64,000 bases of DNA from Multifurca ochricompacta (lineage: Eukaryota > Basidiomycota > Agaricomycetes > Russulales > Russulaceae): NCBI GenBank assembly GCA_022496185.1, contig WTXG01000009.1, positions 1-64,000 on the forward strand, given 5' to 3'. Shown one piece after another: positions 1 through 10,460 of this stretch. Below the pieces are notes generated by a model. The model worked only from the letters and a program-made list of their open reading frames with translations, was not told the origin of the DNA and did not search any database. The stretch's first letter is position 1. Each line of letters opens with the position of its first letter. The position numbers and the translations under genes were made by a program.

Positions 1-1
1 G

Positions 2-337
2 CGATCTCGCCTTCCCTCCGCTGAATTCGCGTTCCTCTCGGCTTGTCACACGGCGGAGGCAACTGATGAAAGCATTGTGGACGAAGCACTCCACCTTACT
101 GCTGCAATGCAATACTGTGGATTTCGAAGTGTAGTCGGGACGATGTGGGCTATGGCCGATATGGATGGACGGGACCTCGCCGAACAATTCTATGGCTCAC
201 TGTTCTCAGGTGGAGACGAAGGGATGGCGTATCATGAGAGATCTGCGAGAGCGCTTCGGGATGCTGTGCGGAGTCTTCGAGGGAAAAGAGGGATGACGTT
301 AGAACGATGGGTAAATTTCGTGCACTATGGCGCGTGA
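2..337 (+). CDS. CHAT-domain (caspase-like peptidase) protein, C-terminal part
   Basis: The reading frame is open from the window edge to the TGA at 335-337, so only the last ~111 residues are seen and the start lies upstream. The segment has the pattern of the C-terminal half of a CHAT domain (clan CD, caspase/separase fold): a strand ending in LSACHTA, whose Cys is the expected nucleophile, then DEALHLTAAMQYCGFRSVVG, then TMWAMADMDGRDLAEQFY. The catalytic His would lie upstream. In Agaricomycetes such domains usually end large TPR-CHAT proteins, which is inferred here because no TPRs are visible. The substrate is unknown; a role in programmed cell death or heterokaryon recognition is only speculation. 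The protein ends shortly after the domain (RWVNFVHYGA). Confidence 0.85.
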   Translation, partial: RSRLPSAEFAFLSACHTAEATDESIVDEALHLTAAMQYCGFRSVVGTMWAMADMDGRDLAEQFYGSLFSGGDEGMAYHERSARALRDAVRSLRGKRGMTLERWVNFVHYGA

Positions 338-3147
338 TTGAGAACTACCTATGAGTATTTCATTTCCGTTGGGTGGGGCTTGTCTGCTCAGGGTGATTGA
401 TGATATTCGTAAATACGCAGATGTAAACATAGTGCAATCCAATTTTCATCTCTTGATCGGTCCTGTTAAATTGATGACGTAATGTTGAGGGGACCCCATT
501 CCGCGTGGGATAAATTCAAACCTGTTCTGAGGATTGATCAAAGCGCATAGAAATCGATTCTCTCCATCTCATAATGCAGCGTGGCCCCTTTTATTCATCA
601 CCTAGATACACTCGTAGGCATATGATGGCTTGCTACTGTCCCACATTCAACGACGTCAACATCCATTCAGTGGGCACATCACTCAAACGACAAGTTGTAC
701 GACCAGGGGCCAAATTTGCGAACGTTCAGAGCGATAAGACAGAATCGTCACATTGGTCGGTAGCAGCGGGCAGCCTAGGCGTTGGACGTGGATCGTCTTC
801 CAATGCAAGTGGTGAGGCGCATCACACGGTTTGAGGTGAGGGTGGAATCCCAACTCTCTTTTAATCCCATGAGATTCCAAGTCGACGCTTCCTTCCGACA
901 ACTCATTTAACTTGATTTTTATCCTTCCATATGGTTACATGACAGTCTCGAGAGGCAGGTGACCATTAAGCTTCTTAGCTGGGAGTCGAACAGGCATATT
1001 CACGCACCAAGTGGGACTTCGAAAAATGAAGTTGAGATCCATGGGACTGAGTGTCCATCAGTGCTCTCTACAAATTACCTGGCTGTACACTTACCCATCC
1101 ACTGCACCCGTCTTTTAGAAGAGACGGGTCACGAGATAATATGATTGATCTGCGTGGTTCGATTGCTGTCACTGGTATATGGCCACGGAAAAACAATCCA
1201 TCCGTCGTACAAAATGAATTGGTCAAAGTCACACCCAACCATCATGTAGATATCAAATCTAACGTTCTTGCCCTGCCACTGCCAACGAGGAAAGTTCAGG
1301 ATGTAGACGGTTACTATTGGCAGCATGAGCTGCTAGGTCTACCGCTCACATTATTATTCCTTAGGCTTGCCCTTGGCTTGCGTGGTTTGCGTGGTTTGTT
1401 AACTCGCAGAGGTACGACTGTATCACGAAGATACCGTTGATTCTCTCTATCAGCAAATCAGGAAGTTCTGGTTTCCCAAACGTTGATACAAGACTTGATG
1501 TTGCAGAGGTAAGATTGTCCTCCGATAAATATTTCTTTTGGTATGCTGATGACATGTACTGCCAGTAGAAGCCCACTTCTACGTTACCAGCTGCCATTCT
1601 CACTGCCTTTATCCTGCCTCCCTCCTCACCTCCCTAATCCACGACCAAGGCCCCAGAAGCCCCCGACCCCTCAGCTCTGCTGCAAGTTCCCATGTCAAAT
1701 CACTACATCCTCTCCGGTGCCCCGCCCTTACTCTGCAGAGAGCGCAACTTAGCTTCCCGTTCCTATCACACGCCTAAGGCATTCCCCCAGCATTTTTCCT
1801 TACACCATATCTGTGCTTTTCACATCAAATGGGTCTGTGGAAACACCACCCTATATCGAGTCGCATCTCGAATGTCGTGATATTTCACTAAGGCTCTGGA
1901 TTCACGGCAGCCCACACTCCTTCACACTACTTCAACTGTTCGAGCATAGGGTCCTCCGATTATGCCTCAGTTTCCCCCCACTGCGCTGGTAACAGAAATT
2001 CCCGCTCCGTAGTGACACACAAACTCATTCCTCCCAGCACCCGCGCACCCACTGCTATTCCTGATAACTCGCGTATTTCGCTTCCCCCCCTCCCCCCAGG
2101 TCAACGCCTCAAGGCCATTTCTTATCTGTATTGCTCATTTCTCTCCACCTACCCACTGATTATATGAAGGCGGCAAGATATTTTGCAGCACTGGGCCGAC
2201 TGACCTTCGACCTCAAGTGCAGCGTCGTTTTAGGTGCATGGGTGGATTCCCTGAGAGATTGCCTGTGAAATGCGAATGTCGTGTACGTTGATGACATCGC
2301 TGTCAGTCGTGATAGTACTCGGACTCCTCTCCCCCTCCCACCCTTGTCTACAATGCCTCTACCATTAAACCACAAATGCCAAATTCAAAAACACCGCGCT
2401 CTGAAGTACTGCACTAACGAATATTTCCTCTTGCACAAGGGAGGAGGCTCGCTTCGCAGGCATTTAACAGGCTCATCTACAAATATCAGCCATAAGGAAT
2501 TGTGGTCCACGGACGCTGGGATCAGCGAGGTATGTCTTCACCTGTGAAACGCTCTCCCTTCAGGCGGTCCTTAAGTGCGTATGTCTACCTGTCTTCTCTG
2601 TCTCGGGTGCTGATGCTCCCTCAGTCTAAGTCGAGATGCCAACCACATCAATTAAGAATGAAAGTGAGTGAGGCTGGTCTACTCTTTTATTCTCGTCTCA
2701 AGAAACCTTTTACTGTTCGCAATCACTTCTAGCACATGTGAAAACGTAGAAGCATACCCCCTAATGGTTTCACCCGAGAGCGCCTTTGAAAGGTTGTTTT
2801 TTGCATGAGTGAATCTGGTTCCGCCTAAGAAACGCAACCTGCGGCTTAGTCGGAGGGTTCCGGCGAGCAAAGTTTTTGTAGTTCGAGAATTGTTGCTGAG
2901 TATTTGTTCGCCCCATCCCAAGAAAAACAGGCACTCGGCACTTGACTTTCAGAGAAGGGACTGACGGCGGGGACGGCGGAGGTTCATGCTTCCTCATCAT
3001 GGCTTTGGCACCTGTGCCAAAAGCCCATATAAGCTGGCGTTTTCCCTAGCAAACCCTTCCTGAGGCCTCATTGACTTCACTGTAAGCTCTGTCCCCCACT
3101 TCCCAGCTACCGCTGCGATCGTAGTCCCTCCCCCAAGAGACACGGAC
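338..3147. other. gene-free or unresolved region
   Basis: No ORF here has recognisable motifs or a convincing exon chain. Two short minus-strand frames (1361-1603 and 1129-1326) have protein-like composition, but no splice pair joins them cleanly. Pyrimidine-rich stretches occur around 1590-1700 and 2075-2100. It may hold a decayed gene or the 5' region of the zinc-finger gene. Confidence 0.5.
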
Positions 3148-4501
3148 ATGTTTGGTGATCATGATTTGTCTCCAGCGGGCGATTTTCGACCCTTGCCTTG
3201 CCTTTCGCTTCTGTCTGAAGGTGCTCATCCCTACGGGCACTGGCAGGTGAGCCCTCTTCTTGGCTGGATAGCACATACTAACTACGCAGTATGTAGTTTG
3301 ACTTCCAAGGGGTCAAAACCTCAAATAATGATCAGAACACTTGCTCCTATGAAAATGGCTCTCAGACCCGCAGGACATGCTAGACCTGCCCTACCCGACC
3401 CTCATTTCATACACTAGCCGCTCCTCCAGTGGTGATGACCCTTATCCTGAATTGCTACAGAAGGTGACTTATTGGCCTCTTGATTACCACGGGAGTCGTC
3501 CCCAGAGCCCAAGTTTGGATAGCAAGCCCATCTCGGGGTCATATATAAGTCCCTCAAACTCCACATTGCAATCGCCTGGTGTCAAGGTGGAGAATGCTCT
3601 CTCTGGTCCTTTCAGCTACCAGCATTACCAGCCCAAAGGAGTATTTTTTCCCTTAAATCCTCCGCCATTCTATCCTTTTGACGGCCACGACACTTTATTC
3701 CCGGGCACGTTGGACCATTCATCGGAGTCCCAATCCTCCGGGAGTTATCAGGTAATAATTTTTGTACACTGAATCAATCATCTTCATCTCAAGGAGGTTG
3801 TCTATATAGGATGAGTCTATTCCTGCCACACCGCAACAATCCTCCCCACTTCTGGGCATCGATCCCAGTTGTTTCCCCTTTCCGAAGGAGTACCACCAGA
3901 TCTTTAGCGTTGCTCCTCATCTTACACTACTCACGACCAGCTACCCCTTCCCCCCGTCCCATCTAGAGCCGGCTTTAACGCAGAAGGACATTAATTTTCT
4001 ATCTGGAGAAGTGCAAGAGCACTCATCTCCTGGCCAACCCCTTGGAACATACTTGGATCATGGTCATGAAGACGCAACCTCACGCGTACACGGCGACGCT
4101 CCCCTCTCCTCTTCCCTCTATACTGTTGATCAATATGAAGAGACCACCCCCCCTAAGTTCATACCGACAGGTCCGGTTCTTCAAAACACGGCTGTGTGTT
4201 GTTCACAGCACCGAATCAAGGCGTGGAGAAGGGCCAACTTCCCAACTCGAAGTGGTGCCCTGACTGTGGCGCCTACTTTTCGCAGAAGCAGGGCCTCAAG
4301 CGTCACCGCAAGGATATACATTCTGCCTGGAACGTCTGTCCTCACTGCTTTGAATTCGAATGGTCGCAAGGACGGAAATACATGTTTGAAAAGCATCTTC
4401 TGGATGTGCATCACATAGGCGATAGGCGACGTGCCCGCAATCCGCGAAGGCAAGGTGCCAGGCGCGCCAAAGCTCCCCTACACCTACCTCCATCGCTCTG
4501 A
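3148..4501 (+). CDS. C2H2 zinc-finger protein, probable transcription factor
   Basis: The proposed exons are 3148-3288, 3374-3751, 3810-4170 and 4209-4501, which give 390 residues in one frame. Donors are GTATGT at 3289, GTAATA at 3752 and GTCCGG at 4171. An alternative first donor at 3247 (GTGAGC) also keeps frame. The first ~280 residues are Ser/Pro/Tyr-rich and look disordered. The C-terminus has two zinc fingers: WCPDCGAYFSQKQGL followed by KRHRKDIH (good C2H2 spacing), then a looser CPHC...KHLLDVH finger, and a basic tail (RRRARNPRRQGARRAK). This is a typical layout for a fungal DNA-binding regulator with an N-terminal low-complexity region. The target is unknown. The last intron is only 38 bases and is the least certain junction. 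Confidence 0.75.
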
Positions 4502-5574
4502 TTTCTTGCCCCCCCCCCCCCCGCCGCACGCAAGCGTTGCTGTGCACGCTGCATACCTTGTATTCATGTACAGTACTTACCTCGGCACATGTACAAACGT
4601 ACATATACATATGTGCTCACATATTTTGTTTTTGAGGTTTGAGTTCATGACTCAGTTGTTGAATTCATATAAGGTCCCAAGGTGCCCTTGTGCGCTGGGC
4701 ACCGCCTGTGCGCACATTTAGAAATGAGACGATAAGAGAATGACCGCCGGGTGATCACGAGGTGGCGGATCCATCCTGTCCGGTACACCTCCTACTAGAA
4801 GAAGAGATAGGTGCCAGTGACTGCACGAGGTCTTCATGATGACCATAACCAGCACTGGTCATCCAACATCCGGGTAGGGTCCCAAATTGTTATCTTCATT
4901 ATATTTGGCCTAATTCAGAGTATCTGCCTGGTCTGGTGGTACAATAGTCGCATCCGACGCCGTCAGTCATGAAGGACACAGAATAAACTCTTCCAGCCAC
5001 CGCTAGCACTCCGACTTCAATGCCCAAAGAGTTAAAGAGAGTGACGCCAGTATTGAAGGAACTAAAAGTGGTTTGACTTAGCACATAAACGAGCATTTGC
5101 CTCCGATTTTCATATTCCGCCACCATATCTAGTTAGTTAATCGTAGATGAGCGATTTGCGCTAGTGTGTGAATGTGGCAGTGGCCCTTTGCACAGCAGAA
5201 CCCACTTAAAACCCCACATAGCGAGTGTGTCCCACATCCCACAACCGATCCGCAACACATGCCGAAGATTGTCTGCACCGCTAAAGCGCCAGCTTGTCGT
5301 ACCATCGTATGAGGTTCTCCGAACGTGATAAAAAAAATGAAGTTTTGGTCGTATAGGTTTGAAGGGTATACGTAAATCATTTTTATAGTACAGGTCAGCC
5401 AAAGCTACCAAAGCCCATGCCATATGACACCGGACAACCCCTGCCTCTATCCTCTTATTGTACAAAAAAAAAAGAAAAAGGAGGGGGGGAAAGGGGGGGG
5501 AAAGAGTCATGCATCACTAGTACTCGGCAGAAGGTGGAACGAAAAAAAAAGGGGGGGAAGAGGCGCACCGACTA
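4502..5574. other. intergenic region with C- and G-runs
   Basis: No gene was seen. It holds a C-run near 4508-4522 just after the zinc-finger stop and A/G-rich tracts at 5461-5560 (downstream of the convergent gene ending at 5575). ORFs here are unconvincing. Confidence 0.6.
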
Positions 5575-7616
5575 CTACTGGTCGAAATCGTACACAGCAC
5601 GCCCTATGTCGTCGCCCGTACCCACAGAACCACCCCATCCACCGACGTTGCGCAAGAGTGGATCGAGCGAGGCGAGCTCGTCCTTGATGCTATTCCGCGC
5701 GAACACGTCAAGGTCTTTGAGGAGAGCCGAGATAGTTTTCTAAAAAGAAACGCCACCACATTCCAATTCAGTATCAGTAACCTTATCCGAGCAAAAAATA
5801 AGGGGGGGGCGGCGCGGGGATAAAGGGGAAAAGTGAGAGACACCACAGGTGTTTGCAGGGGTTGGTGTGTGAAAACCGTACCTTGAACTTTCCGTCTACC
5901 TTGAGCACGAGATCGCCCAGTGCAGGCGTCCAACTCGGCGGTGGGCTATGTAGCACGCCAACAGATAACCCCGCACCACCAACAGCATTTCCACCGCCAC
6001 CACTGCCGATGCCGAGAGTGGTCGAGCCAAACGCGACGTTCCAGAGGGCATCGTCAGTGGCGGATGTCTGAGCTTGATTCTGGAAGAGGTAGGACACACC
6101 CGGGTGTGGAGAGAGCCCGAGCATGTGCTGCGATGCGTGTGGGAAGGGTGAGGGCCCGAGGAGCTTGGCCAGCTTAGCGTAGAAAGCGGAGAGGATGTCG
6201 AGAAGCGAAAGGAGCGATTGAGTGTAATCTAGCGAAAAGGCTAGGAATTTCTCGGTCAGCTCTGCGAGCTTGTTGATGTGGGGGTAGAGGGGAAAATGTA
6301 CCATGTGCGGGATGGTGAGGTACGTGTCTGAAGAAGTGTCGGGCACACCCAACGCATAGTCGCCTACACCTGCGTGCCGTTTTGATGGTCGCTTCCAAAG
6401 GCGCTTTAAAAGAGCTTGCATAAACACGTTGATCTAAAGTAGTAATTTTTTTTGGGGAGGTGGCTACTCTACCATTTTCGGTCGGTCATTTTCCTCTTTT
6501 GCTTGCTCGTACTCTGTGAGCATGTTAAGTGTGGCGCGCAAAAAGTCTGTCGGTTGCGAGATATCAAAAAGTGATGAGAGTGACATGGCGAGGATCGCGA
6601 AGCGGTGCGTTCTATGCGGGGGAAGGGGGGAAGGGCAGGAGAGTTGAAAGATTATTAGCCACACGCATCATTATAGTCTGGGGGGGTCACAAAAAAACAC
6701 CACCAGGAAAAAACGAAACGCACCTTTTCTTCATCGCCGTATTGTTAAACACGCGATCAAGTTCCACGCGCGACATCATGATCGTATGGAACCAATGACT
6801 TCGCCTGCGCAAAAGGCAGGTACCACCAACGCCATCAACAATCACGAGATTCAGTGTTAATTGTTTTTTTTTTTTGGTTGGTTGTAAATAAATGGAGAAA
6901 TCAAAAAAATCCAAGTTAAGAAAACAAAGGAATGACAATGACTGAACATACCCGTCATGGACGTTCCGCATATAAGTTAGTGTAATGATGCGTTTCTGTA
7001 CCAGATCCCGCAAATACTCTACTGTCGCGCCTAGACCGTTCGCACCTCCGTTGCCGCTGCCGCCGCTGCTGCTGCTGCTGCTGACACCCGCAGGCAGTGG
7101 GAATGAACCCATAACAGCGTCGGCATGTAGGCTCTGCGCATCCCAATCACGGGTGGTAGGTAGTGTTGGATTGATGGTGGACGTGGATGCGCCAAGGCTG
7201 ATGAACGCTGAGGCAGTGGATGTCGTGGTGGCCAAGTGGGTGAGGGCAGGTGTAGACGTGCCTGATGTACTCGGGGTCGGGATGGCAGCACCAGCACTAC
7301 TAGAGGAGGAGGAAGAGGAAGGTGGCGCAAGGGACGATGACATGGATGTTAACGGTGGTGAATGCACGCGCATGCCGTTGGTAGTACCGGCAACTACCGC
7401 TCCTGGTCCGCCGGCGGCGGCAGCGTTGTGGTTGTGGTTGTGGTTGTGATTGTGGTTGTGGTTGTTGATATTGATGTTGATAATGTTAGCGCTAATACTG
7501 CTGCCGCTACCGTTACCACCTGATGGCTTGAATGAGGATAAGAGGTTCTGTGCGGAGGATTTGCGGCGCATTGTAGGGCGTATGATGGATTGAGAGTCTG
7601 GGTTTGAGGGGGCCAT
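5575..7616 (-). CDS. conserved-looking protein of unknown function, low-complexity N-terminus
   Basis: Five exons join in frame with canonical sites: 7616-6952, 6804-6724, 6611-6473, 6433-5882 and 5739-5575, giving 533 residues. The ATG at 7616 is preferred to the in-frame start at 7775 because it has a better context (CGCATGGCC) and leaves a 281-bp promoter shared with NTF2. Residues ~1-210 are low complexity: an Asn-His run, Ser/Gly/Ala/Thr tracts. The remainder is helical and ordered-looking, with segments such as MMSRVELDRVFNNTAMKK, FDISQPTDFLRATLNMLTE and HINKLAELTEKFLAF. No catalytic motif, signal peptide or membrane span was seen. I do not recognise the family; a cytosolic scaffold is a guess. 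The splice chain is strong even though the function is not. Confidence 0.75.
7425..7466 (-). repeat. hexanucleotide-like repeat encoding an (Asn-His)n run
   Basis: The plus strand repeats GTTGTG/GTGGTT; on the minus strand it reads as alternating AAC/CAC codons inside the N-terminus of the gene at 5575-7616. It is a likely length-variable coding microsatellite. Confidence 0.8.
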
Positions 7617-7897
7617 GCGTACTCGGTTCGAATCGTGCTTGCTTGAGAGCAACTTGGAGGCGGGGGGTGTGTCGGATGGGGCAGCGGGGCGGAGCGGGAC
7701 GGCGCGGAGCGGGGGAAAGGGGGGAAGGAGGGGGGGATGAAGGGGGGAAGGAAGGAAGAAGGAAAGGGAAGACACACCCGTTTATCATTGCGCGATCCGA
7801 AATCTAATCACAATCACAACAACAACCCACCCACACCCAAATCACTCTTAAACTCCTTTTCTTTTCTCTTTCACCATCTCATTCATCCGAAAAAGCC
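7617..7897. promoter_or_regulatory. shared divergent promoter region
   Basis: There are 281 bp between the minus-strand start at 7616 and the NTF2 start at 7898. G-rich blocks on the plus strand at 7700-7760 are followed by an AACAAC/TTTTCTTTTC pyrimidine tract just before NTF2, typical of basidiomycete 5' leaders. No clear TATA box was seen. Confidence 0.5.
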
Positions 7898-8657
7898 ATG
7901 GCGGATTTCAACACGGTTTCACAGCAGTTTATCCAATTCTACTATCGTGCCTTTGATGAAAATCGTGCTGGTCTTGGCCCACTCTACGTACGTTCTCTCT
8001 CTCTCTCTCTCTCTCCTCTCCACCGCCCTTGTCCATATCGCATCACAAATTATTTTTATATGACCCATGGAACTTGCTAAACCGTAATCTTGGTAACTCC
8101 TAGCGCGACTCATCGATGCTTACGTTTGAGGGTGTCCCGGTCAAAGGCGCGGCGGCCATCGTCGAGAAGCTCACCGTAATATTAACCTCTTCTTCTGGCT
8201 CACACCTGCGCTTGGACTGACGGATTAAAAAATTCCTTCCACCCCATTTTCAGTCGCTGCCATTTCAAACGGTTCACCATAAAGTGGTGACGTGTGACGC
8301 GCAACCATCATCCCAGTCCATTGCTTCGCTCATCGTGAGCGTCACTGGCCTCCTTTTGGTAAGTTCCAATCACCTTGTTACCCCATCTCCACACCCATAG
8401 AGGAGGTGTGTGTGCGTGTGTGTGCGTTGAGGGGAGGGTTACCGCGTGACACTGAACACTGTCGCTCATGGATCCCTAGGTCGACGATGGCGAGAATCCT
8501 TTGCAGTTCTCACAGATTTTCCAGCTCATCCCAGATGGCGGGAGCTACTATGTGTACGCCCATCCTTTTCCCTTTTTTTCCTCGCTTCTTCAACTTCTCT
8601 TTTTTTTGTCGTATGTGCAGGCTTAACGACATATTTCGTCTCAATTATGGTGGTTGA
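7898..8657 (+). CDS. ntf2: nuclear transport factor 2
   Basis: NTF2 is the small homodimer that carries RanGDP into the nucleus through FxFG nucleoporins. Five exons (7898-7987, 8104-8175, 8254-8358, 8480-8553, 8621-8657) give 125 residues, the usual family length. The start MADFNTVSQQFIQFYYRAFD, the middle motif SMLTFEGVPVKGA, the strand HKVVTCDAQPSSQSI and the end QIFQLIPDGGSYYVLNDIFR all match the family and span the whole single domain. The start context is good (AAAAGCCATGGCG). All introns are GT-AG. The first holds a (TC)n tract from about 7994. It is transcribed divergently from the gene at 5575-7616 and converges on the Rab gene downstream. Confidence 0.96.
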
Positions 8658-9053
8658 TGGTTGTTGGATTAGATAACCGGAAGAAGAATGTAGATAAGCG
8701 TAATGCCGTTTCTGTGCTCATTGAGAGAAGTATACCTGACTGCAAATGGTAGACATTTTATATTGAATTGGACCAATAGTCGTATTGTATTCGTCAAGCA
8801 TAGCCGCTTGCGTGGGAAAAGCTATACGCTGAACAGTTCATCATTCGGGCTGTATAGATAAGATGACCCGTCAACTTTGTACAACCCTGTGCACATGCAC
8901 CTCACGACAACATTCAGCGCACACCAAGCAATTCTAGCACAGAGCAGAGGAGAGATGCCAACAAGAAGGAAAAGAACAACAGCCAGACGAGGTGTGATTA
9001 CATAGTAGTGGTATGTACGTGTAAGTGCGCCCTATCAGGTCGAGCAAAGGCAT
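8658..9053. other. convergent 3' intergenic region
   Basis: This is the 3' flank of NTF2 and of the Rab gene on the other strand. No ORF or RNA gene was recognised. It presumably holds both polyadenylation regions. Confidence 0.6.
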
Positions 9054-10040
9054 CTAGCAGCACCCGCCACCAGTCTTCGTGCCCACATCAACGCTCGGTG
9101 AGACAGTGAGGGTGTCACCCGTGAGGGCTTAATCGGGTCCGCGTTCTGCTCGAGCTGCTTGCTTGACACGATGCGATATATGTCAGTCAGGATCGTCTGG
9201 AATGCCGATTCTACGTTTGACGCGTCCAGCGCGGATGTCTCGATGAATGACAGCCCATTCTCCGCTGCACTCCGGCCAACCACGTGTCAGCTGACGGGTA
9301 GAAAGGAAGGTATGAGTGAAACGCACCAGAAAAGTTTTCGCTTCCTCAGTTGGTACAGCACGAAGGTGCTTGAGATCGCTCTTATTTCCAACTAGCATGA
9401 TCACGATGTTCGAATCCGCATGGTCACGCAGCTCTTTGAGCCAGCGCGTAACATTGACGTACGTTGCGTGCTTCGCAATGTCGTAAACGAGCAGAGCACC
9501 AACGGCGCCGCGATAATAGCTGCTTGGCAGTAAGTCCAACTTCCGCATGAGGACAAAAAAGGAACGCACGCAGCAGTGATAGCGCGGTATCGCTCTTGGC
9601 CAGCTAGTCGGCCAATAAAGTGAGTCTATAAGATGGCGTACAAGGGAGTGGGGGATGATCGCACCAGTATCCCAAATCTGTGCTTTGAGTGTCTTTCCAT
9701 CAACAGTAATTGAGCGGGTGGCAAACTCGACACCAATCGTCGATTTGGTCTCAAGATTGAATTCGTTACGTGTGAATCGTGAGAGCACTGTAAGGGTGGG
9801 TGTAAATGGAGTGTTTCGATTAAAAAAAGACGGTTTGACATACAATTTCTACCAGATAGAAGGAAATTTCAGCCAGTAAAAATGACCAAGGAAAGGAGAT
9901 ACTGACGATTTGCCGACACCAGAGTCACCAATCAGGACAACCTGTAGAATCATGTGTCATTGTCATTGAATAAAGAACCTCAAGAAGGACCATGACGAAC
10001 GCACCTTGAAGAGATAGTCGAAATTACTTCCCTCGGCCAT
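9054..10040 (-). CDS. Rab GTPase, Rab11/Ypt3 type (copy A), two apparent 1-base losses
   Basis: Rab11/Ypt3 GTPases direct trans-Golgi and recycling-endosome vesicles to the plasma membrane. The exons are 10040-10005, 9941-9907, a 5-base microexon 9848-9844, 9787-9665, 9603-9570, 9519-9327 and 9264-9054. Motifs: P-loop GDSGVGKS followed by N, switch [41 protein letters not shown] and ETSALDAS. The product would be 212 residues. As sequenced, exon 6 is one base short after AKTF (A4 run 9330-9333 on the plus strand), although a secondary donor could restore frame. The tail also changes frame at the C3 run 9118-9120. Without that second loss the protein would end GGGCC, the geranylgeranylation motif; with it, translation runs to 9035 and has no terminal Cys. 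An undercalled base is the simplest reading. Confidence 0.9.
9844..9848 (-). other. 5-nucleotide microexon of Rab copy A
   Basis: The minus-strand bases AAATT sit between acceptor CTGGTAG and donor GTATGT. They complete the codons TC|A AAT T|TG and so supply Ser-Asn-Leu straight after the P-loop Lys, giving GKSNLLSRF as in all Rab11 proteins. Without it the flanking exons do not join in frame. Confidence 0.85.
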
Positions 10041-10460
10041 GATAATTCGTAGATAAGTATTTCAGGTAGATGATGGAGGTAATGAAAGATGTAATAGTAA
10101 TTGAGGGATGAGGAACCGAACCGCAAGTACGACCATTGGCCAGGAATTCTCCGGGCGGAGATTGAATATATTCCGTCAAAAATAAATAAATAACTGAGTT
10201 ACAGTCAATTTAGCTAGTATGAGCATCAGTTCTGAAACATTCCGCTATGTTTCATCAAACAAAGTAAATAATTTGATGGATTGTAAGATATTGTGAGATG
10301 TGAGATATTAAACTTGATCCTTGGGGCTATACATCAATGTGACGGTCACAACGTGACTAAACCGAAGTGTCACGCCACTTCCTGGAGGGAAGGTCACGTG
10401 CTGAGTAGTATTCCTTACACTCACCACCAGAGTTTATATGAACAGAGTTGTTCCTAGACC
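10041..10460. promoter_or_regulatory. divergent promoter, Rab copy A / TIP homologue
   Basis: This is a 420-bp shared region. It holds a cluster of GTGAC/GTCAC half-sites: an 11-bp palindrome GTGACGGTCAC at 10339-10349, then ACGTGAC, TGTCACGCC and GGTCACGTG up to ~10399. A TATA-like TTTATATG at 10434-10441 is too near the ATG at 10461 to be an ordinary TATA box unless the leader is very short. Confidence 0.5.

Noticed and set aside
5133..5510. Minus-strand ORF of 125 codons downstream of the gene at 5575-7616
   Set aside because: No continuity with that gene, whose stop is clear at 5575, and no motif.
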